Of a DNA stretch of 64,000 nucleotides, positions 62,400 to 64,000 are shown one piece after another. Both the position numbers and the translations under genes were made by a program. Numbering within the stretch: position 1 is the stretch's first letter; each line of letters begins with the position of its first letter. Under the pieces are notes generated by a model. That model saw only the letters and a program-made list of their open reading frames with translations. It had not been told where the DNA came from and searched no databases. The stretch is from Plasticicumulans acidivorans (lineage in GTDB: Bacteria; Pseudomonadota; Gammaproteobacteria; Competibacterales; Competibacteraceae): positions 85,436 through 149,435 of the forward strand of contig NZ_QGTJ01000009.1 of NCBI RefSeq assembly GCF_003182095.1. The letters run 5' to 3'.

Positions 62400-62987
62400 A
62401 TGCGTTTCTATCTCGCCACGCTGCGCCCGGCCCTGCTCGCACTGCTGCTGCTCAGCGCCATCACCGGCCTCGCCTACCCGCTCGCCGTTACCGGGCTGGC
62501 GCAGTGGCTGTTTCCCTGGCAGGCCAACGGCAGCCGCCTGTACACCGCCGACGGCCGCCTGTTCGGCTCGGCGCTGATCGGCCAGTCCTTCACGCGTCCG
62601 CAACAGTTCTGGGGCCGGCCATCGGCGACGCAGCCGGCGGCATATAACGCCGCTGCCTCCGCCGGCGCCAACCTCGGACCACTGCACCCGCAGCTGAGCG
62701 AGCTGGTGCAGGCGCGCATCGCCGCACTGCGCGCTGCCGACCCGGACAATCCGGCGCCGATCCCGCTCGACCTGCTCACCAGCTCGGCGAGCGGCCTCGA
62801 TCCGCACATCTCACCGGCCGCCGCACAGTGGCAAGCGGTGCGCGTCGCCCGCGCCCGCGGCCTGCCGCTGGCACAAGTGCAGGCGCTGATCGCCGCCTGC
62901 CGCGAGCCGCGCCAGTTCGGCGTGCTCGGCGAAGCGCGGGTGAACGTGGTCCGGCTGAATCAGGCGCTCGACAGGTTGCAACCGTGA
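62400..62987 (+). CDS. kdpC: KdpC, assembly subunit
   Basis: 195 codons. One N-terminal membrane helix (ALLALLLLSAITGLAYPLAVTGLAQ) and a soluble domain with the family motifs SALIGQSF, FWGRPSAT, YNAAASAGANLGP and DPHISPAAAQWQAVRVARARGL. It binds KdpA and KdpB and aids ATP affinity. GGGGAG lies about seven bases before the ATG. Confidence 0.98.
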   Translation: MRFYLATLRPALLALLLLSAITGLAYPLAVTGLAQWLFPWQANGSRLYTADGRLFGSALIGQSFTRPQQFWGRPSATQPAAYNAAASAGANLGPLHPQLSELVQARIAALRAADPDNPAPIPLDLLTSSASGLDPHISPAAAQWQAVRVARARGLPLAQVQALIAACREPRQFGVLGEARVNVVRLNQALDRLQP

Positions 62988-63033
62988 GCCGCCGGTGCGA
63001 CCCCGAACACGCGACGACGCCAGGCAGGCCGCG

Positions 63034-64000
63034 ATGAACGCCGACCATCGTCCCGATCCCGACACCCTGCTGGCACTGGCACAGCAGGAAGAACGCCAGC
63101 GCCAGAGCGGGCGGCTGAAGGTCTTCCTCGGTGCCGCGCCGGGTGTCGGCAAGACCTTCGCGATGCTCGAAGCCGCGCGCCAGGCACAGCGCAGCGGCGT
63201 CGACGTGGTCGCCGGCGTGGTCGAGACCCACCGCCGCGCCGAAACCGAGGCGCTGCTCGACGGCATCGAGCAGCTGGCGCCGCAGAGCATCGCCTACCGC
63301 GGCGTCGAACTGCGCGAGTTCGATCTCGACGCCGCGCTGGCCCGCCATCCGGCGCTGCTGCTGGTCGACGAGCTGGCGCACAGCAACGCCCCGGGCTCGC
63401 GTCATGCCAAGCGCTGGCAGGACGTACAGGAGCTGCTGGCGCGCGGCATCGACGTCTACACCACGCTCAACGTGCAGCATCTGGAGAGTCTCAACGACGT
63501 CGTCGCCGGCATCACCGGCGTGGTGGTGCGCGAAACCGTGCCCGACGCCGTACTCGAACAGGCCGACGCCGTCGAGCTGGTCGACCTGCCACCGCCGGAG
63601 CTGATCGCGCGGCTGCGGGCCGGCAAGGTCTACCTGCCGGCGCAGGCCGAACGGGCACGCGAGCATTTCTTCCGCGAGGCCAACCTGGCGGCACTGCGCG
63701 AGCTGGCGCTGCGCTCGACGGCGGCGCAGGTCAACGCCCGTGTACTCACGCTCAAGGCTGGCACCGCGCCGGCCGCCACCTGGTCGACGCGCGAACGCGT
63801 GCTGGTGTGCGTCGGCGCCGACAGCAGCGGCGCGCGCATCGTGCGTGCCGGGCGGCGGCTGGCGGCGCAGCTGCATGCCGAGTGGACCGCGGTCTACGTC
63901 GACACGCCGCAGCACGGCGTGGCGGCGGCAACGCGCGAGGAGATCGTCGCCAGCCTGCGCCTTGCCGAACAGCTCGGCGCCGAAACCGTCACCCTCAGCG
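63034..64000 (+). CDS. kdpD: KdpD sensor kinase, 3' part off the window
   Basis: The first 322 codons are visible from MNADHRPDPDTLLALAQ. The KdpD N-domain carries a Walker-A site LGAAPGVGKT (about 32-41) and a Walker-B region LLLVDELAHSNAPGSRH, and the universal-stress-like domain begins near 253 (RVLVCVGADSSGARIVRAGRRLAAQLHAEW). The membrane helices and kinase domain lie beyond position 64000. It senses K+ limitation or osmotic stress and drives kdpFABC through KdpE. Confidence 0.96.
   Translation, partial: MNADHRPDPDTLLALAQQEERQRQSGRLKVFLGAAPGVGKTFAMLEAARQAQRSGVDVVAGVVETHRRAETEALLDGIEQLAPQSIAYRGVELREFDLDAALARHPALLLVDELAHSNAPGSRHAKRWQDVQELLARGIDVYTTLNVQHLESLNDVVAGITGVVVRETVPDAVLEQADAVELVDLPPPELIARLRAGKVYLPAQAERAREHFFREANLAALRELALRSTAAQVNARVLTLKAGTAPAATWSTRERVLVCVGADSSGARIVRAGRRLAAQLHAEWTAVYVDTPQHGVAAATREEIVASLRLAEQLGAETVTLS

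Noticed and set aside
59901-62807. Open minus-strand frame of 968 codons across the kdp operon
   Set aside because: It is antisense to kdpA, kdpB and kdpC, all of which have full family motifs; no motif is seen in the reverse frame.

Overview
The window looks like a chromosomal stretch of a high-GC proteobacterium able to degrade phenol, probably a betaproteobacterium or a high-GC gammaproteobacterium. The reasons are very GC-rich coding sequence, sigma-54 control of a DmpKLMNOP phenol hydroxylase, a complete kdp potassium-pump operon, and integrative-element genes of the kind found in these groups. Species cannot be read from the sequence.

Layout. Bases 1-8849 are the end of an integrative element: a partial ParB-family gene, a DUF932 gene and a small Cys-containing conserved protein (all minus strand), then a more A+T-rich cargo of a PIN-like protein, an HExxH metallopeptidase and a PD-(D/E)XK nuclease (plus strand), facing a DUF1016 nuclease that is translationally coupled to a tyrosine recombinase. 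Bases 9140-16901 are a mosaic. They hold a small lipoprotein, a divergent adenylosuccinate-synthetase homologue coupled to a vWA protein behind a 27-bp palindrome, the ruins of a type I restriction-modification locus (hsdR', intact fic, hsdM', hsdS') with a foreign A+T-rich gene inside it, an NrtR-like regulator and a CitG-family synthase.

Bases 16961-23629 are a four-gene minus-strand operon (cysteine hydrolase, membrane ABM protein, YtcJ-type amidohydrolase, MFS exporter) with a sigma-54 promoter and a divergent XylR/DmpR-type activator. Bases 23633-30899 hold a repeat protein and a hemin-utilisation protein flanking a Fur-box-like site, ahpC-ahpF, and a large GGDEF-EAL sensor. Bases 30926-35175 are a family 2A encapsulin operon: rhodanese, serine acetyltransferase, shell, and a cysteine desulfurase with a long cargo-loading extension. 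Bases 35462-38682 carry a TetR regulator coupled to a rifampin-phosphotransferase-like enzyme.

Bases 40316-55154 are the catabolic core. The dmpKLMNOP hydroxylase converts phenol to catechol. dmpQ and dmpBCDEFGH cleave catechol in the meta position and take it towards pyruvate and acetyl-CoA, and an outer-membrane MetA-like protein probably serves uptake. A GntR-family regulator sits between the two blocks. A DmpR-type activator (55442-57178) with conserved phenol-pocket and zinc residues lies divergent to dmpK, with a textbook sigma-54 promoter, an IHF match and upstream inverted repeats between them. No 4-oxalocrotonate tautomerase gene (dmpI) is present. The window ends with an A+T-richer gene resembling YopT-type C58 cysteine peptidases and with kdpFABC plus the start of kdpD.

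The most promising leads for new biology are the PIN/metallopeptidase/nuclease cassette in the element, the vWA plus PurA-like pair with its operator, the fic gene kept inside an otherwise destroyed restriction locus, and the orphan C58-like peptidase.
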